The position numbers and the translations under genes were made by a program. A stretch of DNA of 64,000 nucleotides from Desulfoscipio gibsoniae DSM 7213 (lineage in GTDB: Bacteria > Bacillota > Desulfotomaculia > Desulfotomaculales > Desulfallaceae): contig NC_021184.1 of NCBI RefSeq assembly GCF_000233715.2, forward strand, positions 4,584,001 to 4,648,000, written 5' to 3'. The notes below the pieces were generated by a model. That model was not told where the DNA came from. It searched no databases and worked only from the letters and a program-made list of their open reading frames with translations. This document shows positions 50,516-58,998 of this stretch, in pieces (within the stretch, counting starts at the first letter, position 1; each line of letters opens with the position of its first letter).

Positions 50516-50597
50516 AAGGATTCATAAAGCTTTTCGCAGGCCGCGAACATATGCTGCCCGGTATGGCGTAAGCATTACCCGCCGGTCTAAATAATCC

Positions 50598-51419
50598 TTA
50601 ACCAACCTTGGATATAAGGTTTTTGATTTTGCTGCATATACCGGATCTCGCGCACCAAGCGGAGAATACCTTGTTCCACAGCGTGCCCGTTAACATTTTG
50701 AGCCTGGTCAGGGGATTATAATATAAAACTTTATGTTTTCCGTGTATATACTTTATCAATTCACGGCTTGATTTATTGCTTCCGGCCAGCATGGAAGGGC
50801 CGTGTTTCCGGTAATAAAACAGGGTGTCCTCCACCCTGTAGCCTACATGCCCGTGCCGGCCAAGCCTGATCCAGAATTCCCAGTCTTCGTATCCGCCCCG
50901 CATTTTTTCATCATAGCCGCCCGCTTCTTCCCAGGCGCTTTTGCGGACCAGGGCCGTAGCGGGAATGTAATTATGCTGCAGCAGTTCATAAAAATTGTAC
51001 CGGCTGGTATACCAAATATAATTTTCCCGTCCGAAAATTTGAGCATAACAGTAAATAAAAGCAAATTCCGGGCGATTTTCCAGCAGCCAGGCACCCAGTT
51101 CGATATAGGTTTTGGCTATAACGTCATCGGCATCAAGAGGCAGCACATATTTGCCTTTGGCCGCACGGAAACCGGTGTTCCTGGCCGCCGAAAGGCCCTG
51201 GTTTTCCTGGTAAATCACAGTTATACCGCGGTCTGCCAGCCTGCGCAGCACCTCCACCGTATAAGCGTCGGTAGACCCGTCATTAACAATAATAACTTCC
51301 ACATTGGAATAAGTTGACTGCAGGGCGCTTTCAACCGCTTCTTCAACATACTGTCCATAGTTGTAGCAAGGAATAACCACCGAAACCAGCGGCAGCTCAA
51401 AATTTTCCTTAATGTTCAA
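50598..51419 (-). CDS. GT2 glycosyltransferase
   Basis: 273 residues: VSVVIPCYNYGQYVEEAVESAL, IVNDGSTD, NQGLSAARNTGFRAAKGKYVLPLDADDVI (the DxD), and RGGYEDWEFWIRLGRHG. The C-terminus ends abruptly at KNLISKVG. The alternative frame from about 50640 down to a TGA at 50522 reads KTLYPRLVKDYLDRRVML..., a plausible native tail, so a late frameshift may be present. Confidence 0.88.
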   Translation of the reverse strand: MNIKENFELPLVSVVIPCYNYGQYVEEAVESALQSTYSNVEVIIVNDGSTDAYTVEVLRRLADRGITVIYQENQGLSAARNTGFRAAKGKYVLPLDADDVIAKTYIELGAWLLENRPEFAFIYCYAQIFGRENYIWYTSRYNFYELLQHNYIPATALVRKSAWEEAGGYDEKMRGGYEDWEFWIRLGRHGHVGYRVEDTLFYYRKHGPSMLAGSNKSSRELIKYIHGKHKVLYYNPLTRLKMLTGTLWNKVFSAWCARSGICSKIKNLISKVG

Positions 51420-51457
51420 GCACCTCCCGTAGTACGTTATTTACCGGTCAGAGCTGT

Positions 51458-52207
51458 TTACTCCTCTACACCCATAAAATTCATGTAAGAATCCAGCACT
51501 TCACCGGACGGCCCGAGTTTCATGGGTTCACCTTTATGAAGCCACAGCGTCCGCCTGCAGATGCGGCGAATATCATCGGTGCCGTGAGATACCAGCACCA
51601 GACTTATTCCCCGCCCGAGCATTTCCTCAATCCGCCGGGCGCATTTTTGCTGAAAGGCCATATCACCCACCGCTAAAATTTCATCAACAATCAGTATCTC
51701 GGGCTCAACTGCCGTAGCTACGGCAAAACCCAGGCGCGCATACATGCCTGAGGAATAGTATTTTACCGGAGTATCAATAAATTGCTCTATTTCAGCAAAT
51801 TCAACAATTTCATCAAACTTCTTGCGAATTTGGTTTTTATCCAGCCCCAGGATCATGCCGTTGAGATAAACATTTTCACGCCCGGAAAAGTCGGGGTGAA
51901 AGCCCGCTCCCAGTTCAATCAACGCTGAACGACGCCCATTGACGGTTATCCTACCGCTGGTGGGGCGCATAGTACCGGTGAGCAGCTTTAGCAGCGTACT
52001 TTTACCCGAACCGTTTACCCCGATTACCCCCAGGCTGTCGCCTGCTTCCATCTGGAAAGAAACCCCGTTTAGCGCCCAAAAGTCTTTCATTTCTGAGAAA
52101 GCGCGGCGCTCGATAAATTGGTGGATTATTTTGGAAAGCGAATACGCCCTCTGCTGGCGCAGTTGAAATTTTTTGCACAGGTTTTCAACTTCAATATGCA
52201 GGCTCAT
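51458..52207 (-). CDS. ABC transporter ATPase for polysaccharide export (Wzt/TagH-like)
   Basis: 249 residues. Walker A GVNGSGKST, signature YSSGMYARLGFAVA, Walker B LIVDEILAVGD, H-loop SHGTDD. The YSSGM-x-x-R signature is typical for O-antigen/teichoic-acid exporters. Lacks the C-terminal glycan-binding domain of long Wzt proteins, so recognition of chain ends must lie elsewhere. Adjacent to its permease. Confidence 0.93.
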   Translation of the reverse strand: MSLHIEVENLCKKFQLRQQRAYSLSKIIHQFIERRAFSEMKDFWALNGVSFQMEAGDSLGVIGVNGSGKSTLLKLLTGTMRPTSGRITVNGRRSALIELGAGFHPDFSGRENVYLNGMILGLDKNQIRKKFDEIVEFAEIEQFIDTPVKYYSSGMYARLGFAVATAVEPEILIVDEILAVGDMAFQQKCARRIEEMLGRGISLVLVSHGTDDIRRICRRTLWLHKGEPMKLGPSGEVLDSYMNFMGVEE

Positions 52208-52984
52208 TCACATCACCTCGGCAAAGAGGGGCTCCAGCCAATGAAAAACCAGCCACCCCAGAATAAACACGCCTATGGAAATAAGCAGGGAAATTAGCAC
52301 CAAATGCCAGTTTGCGCCGTCACCGGCCAGCAGGACGTTCCTCTGCATGTCCACCAGCAGCCCTATTGTATTATAGGCAAAATAGCTGCGTATTTTTTCC
52401 GGTACTTGTTCCAGAATATAAAAAATAGGTGATAAGTACAGCCAAAACATAAGAATTATATTAACCAACTGGGCTACATCGCGGTATAGCACATTTAAGG
52501 AAGCAACGATATAAGCCAGTCCGAGCGTGTAAAAAAATTCTATGGCCAGCAAGGGCAGCAGTACCAGAGGGTCCCAAACCGGGGTCAAATTATAGTACCA
52601 GATGATTAAAACCAGCACCAGCATGGAAAAGGCAAAGTCCACCAGCCTGGCGATTACAGCCGCCGTGGGTAAGATTATCCTTGGGAAGTAGACTTTGGAA
52701 AGCAGCATGGCGTTGCCGGTTAAAGAAGTGGCCGCATTGCTCAACGAATTGGCGAACAGGTTCCAATAGGTGAGCCCACAGAACAAGAATACCACATAGG
52801 GTATCCCGTTCAGGCCGGTCGCCCGGAAAATATATGAGAATACAAAAGACCAAATAATGGCCATCAGTAGCGGGTTGATTATCGCCCAGTACAACCCCAA
52901 TACGGAAAGCTGGTAGCGCACCCGTACATCCCGCCAGGCCAGGGCTATGGTGAGATTACTGTAAAGAATTAATTTTTTGTACAA
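52208..52984 (-). CDS. ABC-2 permease for polysaccharide export (Wzm/TagG-like)
   Basis: 258 residues, six predicted TM helices; ALAWRDVRVRYQLSVLGLYWAIINPLLMAIIWSFVF at the N-terminus and LNVLYRDVAQLVNIILMFWLYLSPIFY in the middle are hallmarks of the TagG/KpsM family. The stop codon is one base from the ATPase start. Exports a lipid-linked glycan. Confidence 0.93.
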   Translation of the reverse strand: MYKKLILYSNLTIALAWRDVRVRYQLSVLGLYWAIINPLLMAIIWSFVFSYIFRATGLNGIPYVVFLFCGLTYWNLFANSLSNAATSLTGNAMLLSKVYFPRIILPTAAVIARLVDFAFSMLVLVLIIWYYNLTPVWDPLVLLPLLAIEFFYTLGLAYIVASLNVLYRDVAQLVNIILMFWLYLSPIFYILEQVPEKIRSYFAYNTIGLLVDMQRNVLLAGDGANWHLVLISLLISIGVFILGWLVFHWLEPLFAEVM

Positions 52985-53016
52985 GAGTAGTCCTCCCGCG
53001 CTATTTGTCAGCGTTT

Positions 53017-55347
53017 TTACCTGTTTGCGAATTTAGCAAATAATTGCCTGCTTTTTCTTTTCAGTCCCTTTCCCAGGCTGTGCAGGGATTTTTTTATACC
53101 TATGTCTTCTATATCGCCTGCATCGGAAATATAGCCGGCATCTGCCGCAAGATATTGGATGCGGGCCAACTGATCATTTAACGTCGCTATTTCTCTTTCC
53201 AGGTGTCGTGCCCTTAATTCCGCGCTCTGCCAGTTATTGCCGGGTGAATTCCAGGTATAAGATGCCCCGTTTGTGTTTAGCAAGCTAAATAACTCTGTCC
53301 CGTACCGCTGGTAAGACTCGGCATGCAAACGCGTTATTTCATCATACATACGCAGCACCTGGTTGTCGTTCATCCCCCTGATCATGGAATCGGTCCGTAC
53401 CCGGTAGCTGGTCAAAAATTCCGGAATGCACACGCCTAGCCGGCCGGATTCATACAGAGAAATCCAGCTTTCGTAATCTTCCAGACCGTAAAGCATTTTC
53501 GGGTTGTTCCGGGCAAAATTTATAAAATCGGCTTTCTTCAGCACGCAAATCGCAGCCAGCATGTTGTGCGCCAGCAAAAAGGGGAATTCCAGGTTATAGG
53601 CAATGAAACAACCGTGGGCCGCGTCAAAGTAGCGCACCCAGGCATAGACCAGAGAAACATTGTCATACTGATTTAATATTTTAATAGCCCGGCCGTAAAA
53701 GTCCGGTTCCACCAGATCGTCCGCGTCCAGCAGCGCCAGAAATTCCCCCCGGGCGTGGGCGGCGCCGGTATTGCGGGCACTGGCCAGACCCATATTCTCG
53801 GTATGCACCACCCGCACTTCAGCCGGACCGGTGGCCTCGACTTCGCGCAGTTTATTTATACTGGGCTGATCATTGCTGCCGTCGTTGACAATCACAATTT
53901 CCAGGGGCCGGTAGGTGCTATTCAAAGCGCTTTGCAGTGTTTCATCAATATATCTGCCCATATTATAAAACGGAATGACCACGGAAAGCAGTCCCGCCTC
54001 CGCCCCGGACTCCACCGGTCCCCGCTCGCGCAATACCGGCCAGGGGTCAAACTGGTTGACGGACGGAAAAATTCGTTTGTCCGCCGCCCGTTTTTTTAAT
54101 GCTTCAAATACTTCCATGCGTCGGGGCAATACATTTTCATAAGCGGTCATAGACTGTATTTTAGCCCGCGCCCGTCTACCCGTGGCCTGAATCTCAGCAG
54201 TTGACATGGATAGTATTTCCTTGATGCTGCGCTCCAGGGAACCGGATTCAGACCAGTCGAATATACGACCGCATTCCGCGCCGCCCACCATCTCTGCCTG
54301 GCCGCCCGCCGAAGATGCAATCACGGGTTTGCCCGCATGCATAGCTTCCACACAGGTGAGCGGAAAGTTCTCATATAGTGAAGGCACCAGTACCGCCCGG
54401 GCCAGAGCCACTTGCCGTGCGCATTCTTCCGGGGGCAGGTTGCCGGTAAAATGCAAAAACCCCGCATCCACCCAATGACCGTAACACTGCCGCAGGTAAT
54501 CACCGACGGACATACCCCGGGTATAAAAATCGGTGTCACCGCCCACCATCAGTATTTTAAATTGCTCACCGCTTTGCCACAGCCTGTCGCAGGCAGCGAG
54601 CATGGGCACTACACCTTTGCGCAGTTCCATCCGCCCCACATAAACCAGTGTATTTAACTGTTCCGGCGGTTGTTCCGTTAGCTCGGTATTCAACGGCTGC
54701 GGTTGTTCAAAGGGCAAGCGAATTACTTTTATATCCAGATTCTCTCGTCCACCGGTAATGGTTTGAGTTACTTTATCCTTTAAAAAATTGCTGGGGCATA
54801 TAAGGGCATCAGCCGCCAGTATGCTGAACTTTTCCATTCTACCCGCCCAGTATTCGGGCAGTCTGTACGCCGGATACTGATCCAGCGTCAGTATTTCAAA
54901 GGTAGGTGTGTGCAGGTGCACTAAAACAGGTACTTGTGAAATACCGGCATAGCCCAGCCATTTTTGCTGCAGCAGGTAATAACCCAGGCCGCCATAATCC
55001 TGCACCTCAATTACATCCGGCAACCCCTCCCGGTCCATGTAGCGCCGCACCTGCATGGCATAACAGTAACTGAGCGCCGGCCAGTGGGACATGATATTAA
55101 ATGGGTAGGCCGGGTGATCATCGGGCTCCGGGCCGGCAGTCTCCTGCCCCAGGTCGTCACAGCCGGAACGGAAGCGTACCACTCTGACCCGCTCCGTCTG
55201 GCGCAATTCCTGATTTTCCTGTCCGTGGACAAATACCGTTACTTCATGGCCCGCACCGGCAAACATTTGCACGGCATGTTTCATGTAAGTACCGATGCCG
55301 CCACCAAAAAAGGGAGGATATTCTGTCGTTAGAAACCATAACTTCAA
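53017..55347 (-). CDS. GT4-GT2 fusion glycosyltransferase
   Basis: 776 residues. GT4 half ~1-420: EYPPFFGGGIGTYMKHA, YVGRMELRKGV, PSLYENFPLTCVEAMHAGKPVIAS. GT2 half ~450-690: LSVVIPFYNMGRYIDETLQSAL, NDGSNDQPS, LALLDADDLVEPDF (DxD). A short coiled coil (LRARHLEREIATLNDQLARI) precedes a basic tail. Two active sites suggest it adds two different sugars in sequence. First of two such genes reading into the ABC exporter operon. Confidence 0.9.
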   Translation of the reverse strand: MKLWFLTTEYPPFFGGGIGTYMKHAVQMFAGAGHEVTVFVHGQENQELRQTERVRVVRFRSGCDDLGQETAGPEPDDHPAYPFNIMSHWPALSYCYAMQVRRYMDREGLPDVIEVQDYGGLGYYLLQQKWLGYAGISQVPVLVHLHTPTFEILTLDQYPAYRLPEYWAGRMEKFSILAADALICPSNFLKDKVTQTITGGRENLDIKVIRLPFEQPQPLNTELTEQPPEQLNTLVYVGRMELRKGVVPMLAACDRLWQSGEQFKILMVGGDTDFYTRGMSVGDYLRQCYGHWVDAGFLHFTGNLPPEECARQVALARAVLVPSLYENFPLTCVEAMHAGKPVIASSAGGQAEMVGGAECGRIFDWSESGSLERSIKEILSMSTAEIQATGRRARAKIQSMTAYENVLPRRMEVFEALKKRAADKRIFPSVNQFDPWPVLRERGPVESGAEAGLLSVVIPFYNMGRYIDETLQSALNSTYRPLEIVIVNDGSNDQPSINKLREVEATGPAEVRVVHTENMGLASARNTGAAHARGEFLALLDADDLVEPDFYGRAIKILNQYDNVSLVYAWVRYFDAAHGCFIAYNLEFPFLLAHNMLAAICVLKKADFINFARNNPKMLYGLEDYESWISLYESGRLGVCIPEFLTSYRVRTDSMIRGMNDNQVLRMYDEITRLHAESYQRYGTELFSLLNTNGASYTWNSPGNNWQSAELRARHLEREIATLNDQLARIQYLAADAGYISDAGDIEDIGIKKSLHSLGKGLKRKSRQLFAKFANR

Positions 55348-55352
55348 TTTCT

Positions 55353-57662
55353 TTACCTCCTGAACTGTTCTAAATCCATAAGCCCGGATAATTTCATCAA
55401 TCGAAGAATTTTCTTGTTTTCCAGGTAAGTAAACAGTCGGTCCATAGTTAGCTTACATTTTTCCAGCTCATCGCGCAGTTCTTCATTCTCACTGCGCATT
55501 TCCTCACCCCTGGCAACCGATTTCTGCAAATCGTCCCATAGGCGCGCGCATTCCTGCTCTTTACTGATGATATATGCTTTCTGTTCTTCCCAGCCAGCCG
55601 TCAATCTTTTTATTTCCAACCACATATCCTCACTGGATTTTTCCAGCCCGCCAATATGATTTTGCATAGTCAAATTATTTTTTTGGGCCTCGTCCAGCAA
55701 ATTTAACAGCAGCCGCATTAGTTCCGGAGCATGCTTTTTTATATACGTACTCTGGTTTTGCACCAGTGCTGGATTAATGCCCGGCCGATCATCGCTGCGC
55801 GCAACATCCAACAGCACACAAGGCAATACAGCTATCTTCTTCCCTGCCACTGCCAGCGCACAATAATAAGACCATAGCTTGTAGGGATCCGCGTATTCAT
55901 CCGGACTTAGCGCTTCCGCCGCTGCACGGCGCCATAGTACGGACAATGAACCAATCGGGTTTTCGGTAAAAATTAAAAAACGATTGAGATCATAGGGGAC
56001 AATATGTTTTTCTCCCGCGGGGGAAGGACTGTCAAGCGCCGCCCAACCGGTTACCCCCACCGTTTCGCCATCTTCCGACATGGCGGCTGCCGCTCGCCTT
56101 AAAAAGTCCGGGCGCAGCTGCGTACCGGGGGTAAGAAAAACAATAAATTCGGCATTTAGCTTATCACTCCAACAGCTTTTCTGGTAACCATCCGATCCGC
56201 TGAAAATATCCTCGTCCAAACTAATCCGGGCATCATTAGACAGCGAACCAGGCTCATCATCGAAAGCACCGCCGCCCGCATACCACGCCCGCCAATTGTG
56301 GTAATTTAGTGCTGCAAGAGAGTCCATCGTTTGTTGAGGCGGTTTTTTTCCCGTAATAAAAATAGCCACCCGGGGTTCGTGCACCCGACCACCTGGCACG
56401 GCAGGTTTAACAACGGTTATCTCCCTCGTATCACTTAGTTTGTGATAAAGCTGTGTTATCGAATTGCCCCTTTCCGGGGTCTGCCAGCGCAGGCTATCCA
56501 CGATATCCGGCCCGCTAAAAAAATTTTTTATGCCGTGGTAAAGACCTTCCACCGTACCATCGAATTTAAAACAGTTTACACCGGCTGTAAAAAAATCCAG
56601 CCCCGGAATATCGCTCACCAATAGCGGTATGCCGATCCAATTTAATTCATGAGCTGCCAGGCAAAAGGTTTCCACCCTGGATGGGAAAATCGCCAGGTCA
56701 CATTTATTGGCCAGCCGCGGCAGCATACCAGGGTCTATTTTACCGGTAAAAATGAAATTGCGGCTAAATTGCTCCGGTATTAGTTGTTCCAGCCAGGCCC
56801 GCATTGACGTTCCGCCGGCCATCGGCACGTCCGGCCCCACCAGGTAAAATTCCGCATGCGGATCATCGCTCCGCAGGTATTCCAGGGCTGCCCGCACCAG
56901 CAGGTCCGGGCCTTTGATTCTTTGCATTTTCCCGTAAAACAGCACCCGTCGAGGGCGGTTCGGGTCCGACCTGCGCGGGTGGGTTAATCCCGGCCCCAGT
57001 CGCTGGAAATTTGGTGGTGCTGTTAAACAAGGTTTTTCAATATGATAATAACTGCTGTACCAGCGCCGCACTCCCTCGGAAGAAGCCACCCAGCGGTCGC
57101 ATTTGGCCAAACAGAAGCGTTCCATATCTTTAAGTTGAATATCCGCCGGTGCCATACCGGGTTTACCGTCGGCGGCATCCCAGAGCTCCGCGCTGCCGTG
57201 CAAGCGTACCCAGGCCGGGATATGTAGACTGTTTTCTCTGAGCCGGCGCAACTTGAAATATACATAGCCCTGCCCCAGATAGTCGGCAAATTCAATACCA
57301 TCTACGCTTTCTCTATCCAGTATGTATTGCAGGCATAAGTCTATCAAATAAGACCGCCAGTAGTGATAAAAACGAAAACTACGGCTTTCGATGGCAATTT
57401 CGCCATAGGCACTTAATTCCTGCCTGTGGTTGGCTAACAGTTCATTGACCGCGTACACCCTGGCCCGGGGAATATGCTCCACAGCATAGGAATTAAACAA
57501 ATCACGCGCCTGTTCATCCACATCCAGCAAGAATACGGGTGTAGCACCGTTTTCGGCAAGCAGGCGAGCGTTTTCACTGATCATCCTGCCTATACCGCCG
57601 CCGGTGCCCGGCCATATTTCTGTTGTTACGAAGCATATGGTTAAACAATTATTCTTCTCCAT
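55353..57662 (-). CDS. GT4 glycosyltransferase fused to a degenerate GT2-like domain and coiled coil
   Basis: 769 residues. GT4 half: CFVTTEIWPGTGGGIGRM, FYGKMQRIKGPDLLVRAA, FPSRVETFCLAAHELNWIGIP. The second half (~415-640) has a GT2-like layout (VAIFITGKKPPQQTMDSL... FIVFLTPGTQLRPDFLRRA), but the DxD position reads TPGTQ, so it is probably inactive. C-terminal ~100 residues are a long coiled coil. Paralogue of the plus-strand gene at 58999-61104, whose GT2 half is intact. Confidence 0.88.
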   Translation of the reverse strand: MEKNNCLTICFVTTEIWPGTGGGIGRMISENARLLAENGATPVFLLDVDEQARDLFNSYAVEHIPRARVYAVNELLANHRQELSAYGEIAIESRSFRFYHYWRSYLIDLCLQYILDRESVDGIEFADYLGQGYVYFKLRRLRENSLHIPAWVRLHGSAELWDAADGKPGMAPADIQLKDMERFCLAKCDRWVASSEGVRRWYSSYYHIEKPCLTAPPNFQRLGPGLTHPRRSDPNRPRRVLFYGKMQRIKGPDLLVRAALEYLRSDDPHAEFYLVGPDVPMAGGTSMRAWLEQLIPEQFSRNFIFTGKIDPGMLPRLANKCDLAIFPSRVETFCLAAHELNWIGIPLLVSDIPGLDFFTAGVNCFKFDGTVEGLYHGIKNFFSGPDIVDSLRWQTPERGNSITQLYHKLSDTREITVVKPAVPGGRVHEPRVAIFITGKKPPQQTMDSLAALNYHNWRAWYAGGGAFDDEPGSLSNDARISLDEDIFSGSDGYQKSCWSDKLNAEFIVFLTPGTQLRPDFLRRAAAAMSEDGETVGVTGWAALDSPSPAGEKHIVPYDLNRFLIFTENPIGSLSVLWRRAAAEALSPDEYADPYKLWSYYCALAVAGKKIAVLPCVLLDVARSDDRPGINPALVQNQSTYIKKHAPELMRLLLNLLDEAQKNNLTMQNHIGGLEKSSEDMWLEIKRLTAGWEEQKAYIISKEQECARLWDDLQKSVARGEEMRSENEELRDELEKCKLTMDRLFTYLENKKILRLMKLSGLMDLEQFRR

Positions 57663-57921
57663 AATGTTTGTAAATACTACATTTTAACGATAATCCCTGC
57701 TGCAGCCTTTCCCCGGGCACAAGAAAAATGAAGGAACACCAGGACAAATAAACCTGCTATTCCCTTGGTACCGGGTATTGAAAGTTGCTAAACCCAGCGG
57801 GGCAGGACAATATTGCGCATTGCCTCCTCTTTTTATATTTACCTGCTTGTTTACCTACAACTACAGATGATAATATATCCGTAATACCCTGTACTATCAT
57901 AGAATCAGGAGGATTAATGTT
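57663..57921. other. Divergent intergenic region
   Basis: 259 bp between two divergent glycosyltransferase genes; no gene supported. It holds an AGGAGG at 57907-57912 for the plus-strand gene and must contain promoters in both directions, but I see no convincing -35/-10 pair. Confidence 0.4.
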
Positions 57922-58983
57922 TTGTCGTTTAATTTTAAAAACACTACCTCTTGTTTTTTTCATTTACTTAAAAACAGATTAACTTTTAAAGAACGTGACA
58001 TAAAATGGATACAGACTATGCAACAGGATCAACCATTGGTTATATCCATTATGCATCCGGACTGGAGAGGTATACGCTCATCTACCCTACAGCTTTATCC
58101 CTACCATTATTTTGTGGACGATAATGTTAGCAAACAAGACAGCAAATATATTGCTAATGTTCTAATTGAAAGCGGTTGCCAAAAATTCTTGTTTAGTGGC
58201 CTTGCCAACGGGCATATTAGAGTGCTTAAAGAATTACACAGAATCTCCCCGAACAGCAAAAAGTATATTCTCTGGCATGCCAATTTCCTTCAATCAGCGG
58301 AGAAATATGTTTGGAATAGTTTTAAAACTATATTGAGTTTTCACAAGCAAGGAATATTTTATAAGATTGGATTTGTTAAAAAGGGCATGGCGGAGGTATT
58401 ATCCAAGCAGGGATACAGGACAGGTTTTGTTATGAATTTTGTACCTATGTCGGTTGAATCTCCTTCTATCCCGCAAGAGGGCGGTCCTCATCTAGGGATA
58501 TGGTATATCGAAGAAAATTGGCGCAAACAACCGTTTGCCATGATGGCGGCCACAACATTAATTAAAGATGCGGTTTTGCACATGCCCAAGGTATCTAAAC
58601 GTTCAAAAGATTTTATTTCTACTATGGGGCTGAATGCAACATATACGAATGAACCTATCCCCCAGCAAGACATGCCTTCTGTACTTGGCAAAATGCACCT
58701 AAACCTATATGTGACATTATCTGAATGTGCACCCATGCTGCCCCTGGAAAGCTTGAGCGTGGGGGTGCCTTGTCTTGTCGGACCATCATCTCACCTGTTT
58801 ACCGATGACCAGTATTTAGCGCAAAGGCTGATCGTTCCATATCCGGATAGTGCTCACATTATTGGCCGGTACATAGAAAAAGCATTACCTGAAAGAGACA
58901 AAATAGTAAAGCGCTATATAGAATATTCCAAGACATACAACGTCAGAGCCAGAGAATCTGCACTAGCGTTTGTAAATGATTAG
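57922..58983 (+). CDS. Glycosyltransferase-like protein (GT4-type C-terminal half)
   Basis: 353 residues; TTG start at 57922 with AGGAGG nine bases upstream. An ATG at 57917 opens only 21 codons. The C-terminal region PQQDMPSVLGKMHLNLYVTLSECAPMLPLESLSVGVPCLVGPSS is the donor-binding GT4 pattern (E...E with P-E-S/G). The N-terminal part is poorly conserved. Lower GC than the flanking minus-strand genes. 15-bp gap to the next gene, one operon. Confidence 0.72.
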   Translation: MSFNFKNTTSCFFHLLKNRLTFKERDIKWIQTMQQDQPLVISIMHPDWRGIRSSTLQLYPYHYFVDDNVSKQDSKYIANVLIESGCQKFLFSGLANGHIRVLKELHRISPNSKKYILWHANFLQSAEKYVWNSFKTILSFHKQGIFYKIGFVKKGMAEVLSKQGYRTGFVMNFVPMSVESPSIPQEGGPHLGIWYIEENWRKQPFAMMAATTLIKDAVLHMPKVSKRSKDFISTMGLNATYTNEPIPQQDMPSVLGKMHLNLYVTLSECAPMLPLESLSVGVPCLVGPSSHLFTDDQYLAQRLIVPYPDSAHIIGRYIEKALPERDKIVKRYIEYSKTYNVRARESALAFVND

Positions 58984-58998
58984 TACAGAGGTGTTAAC

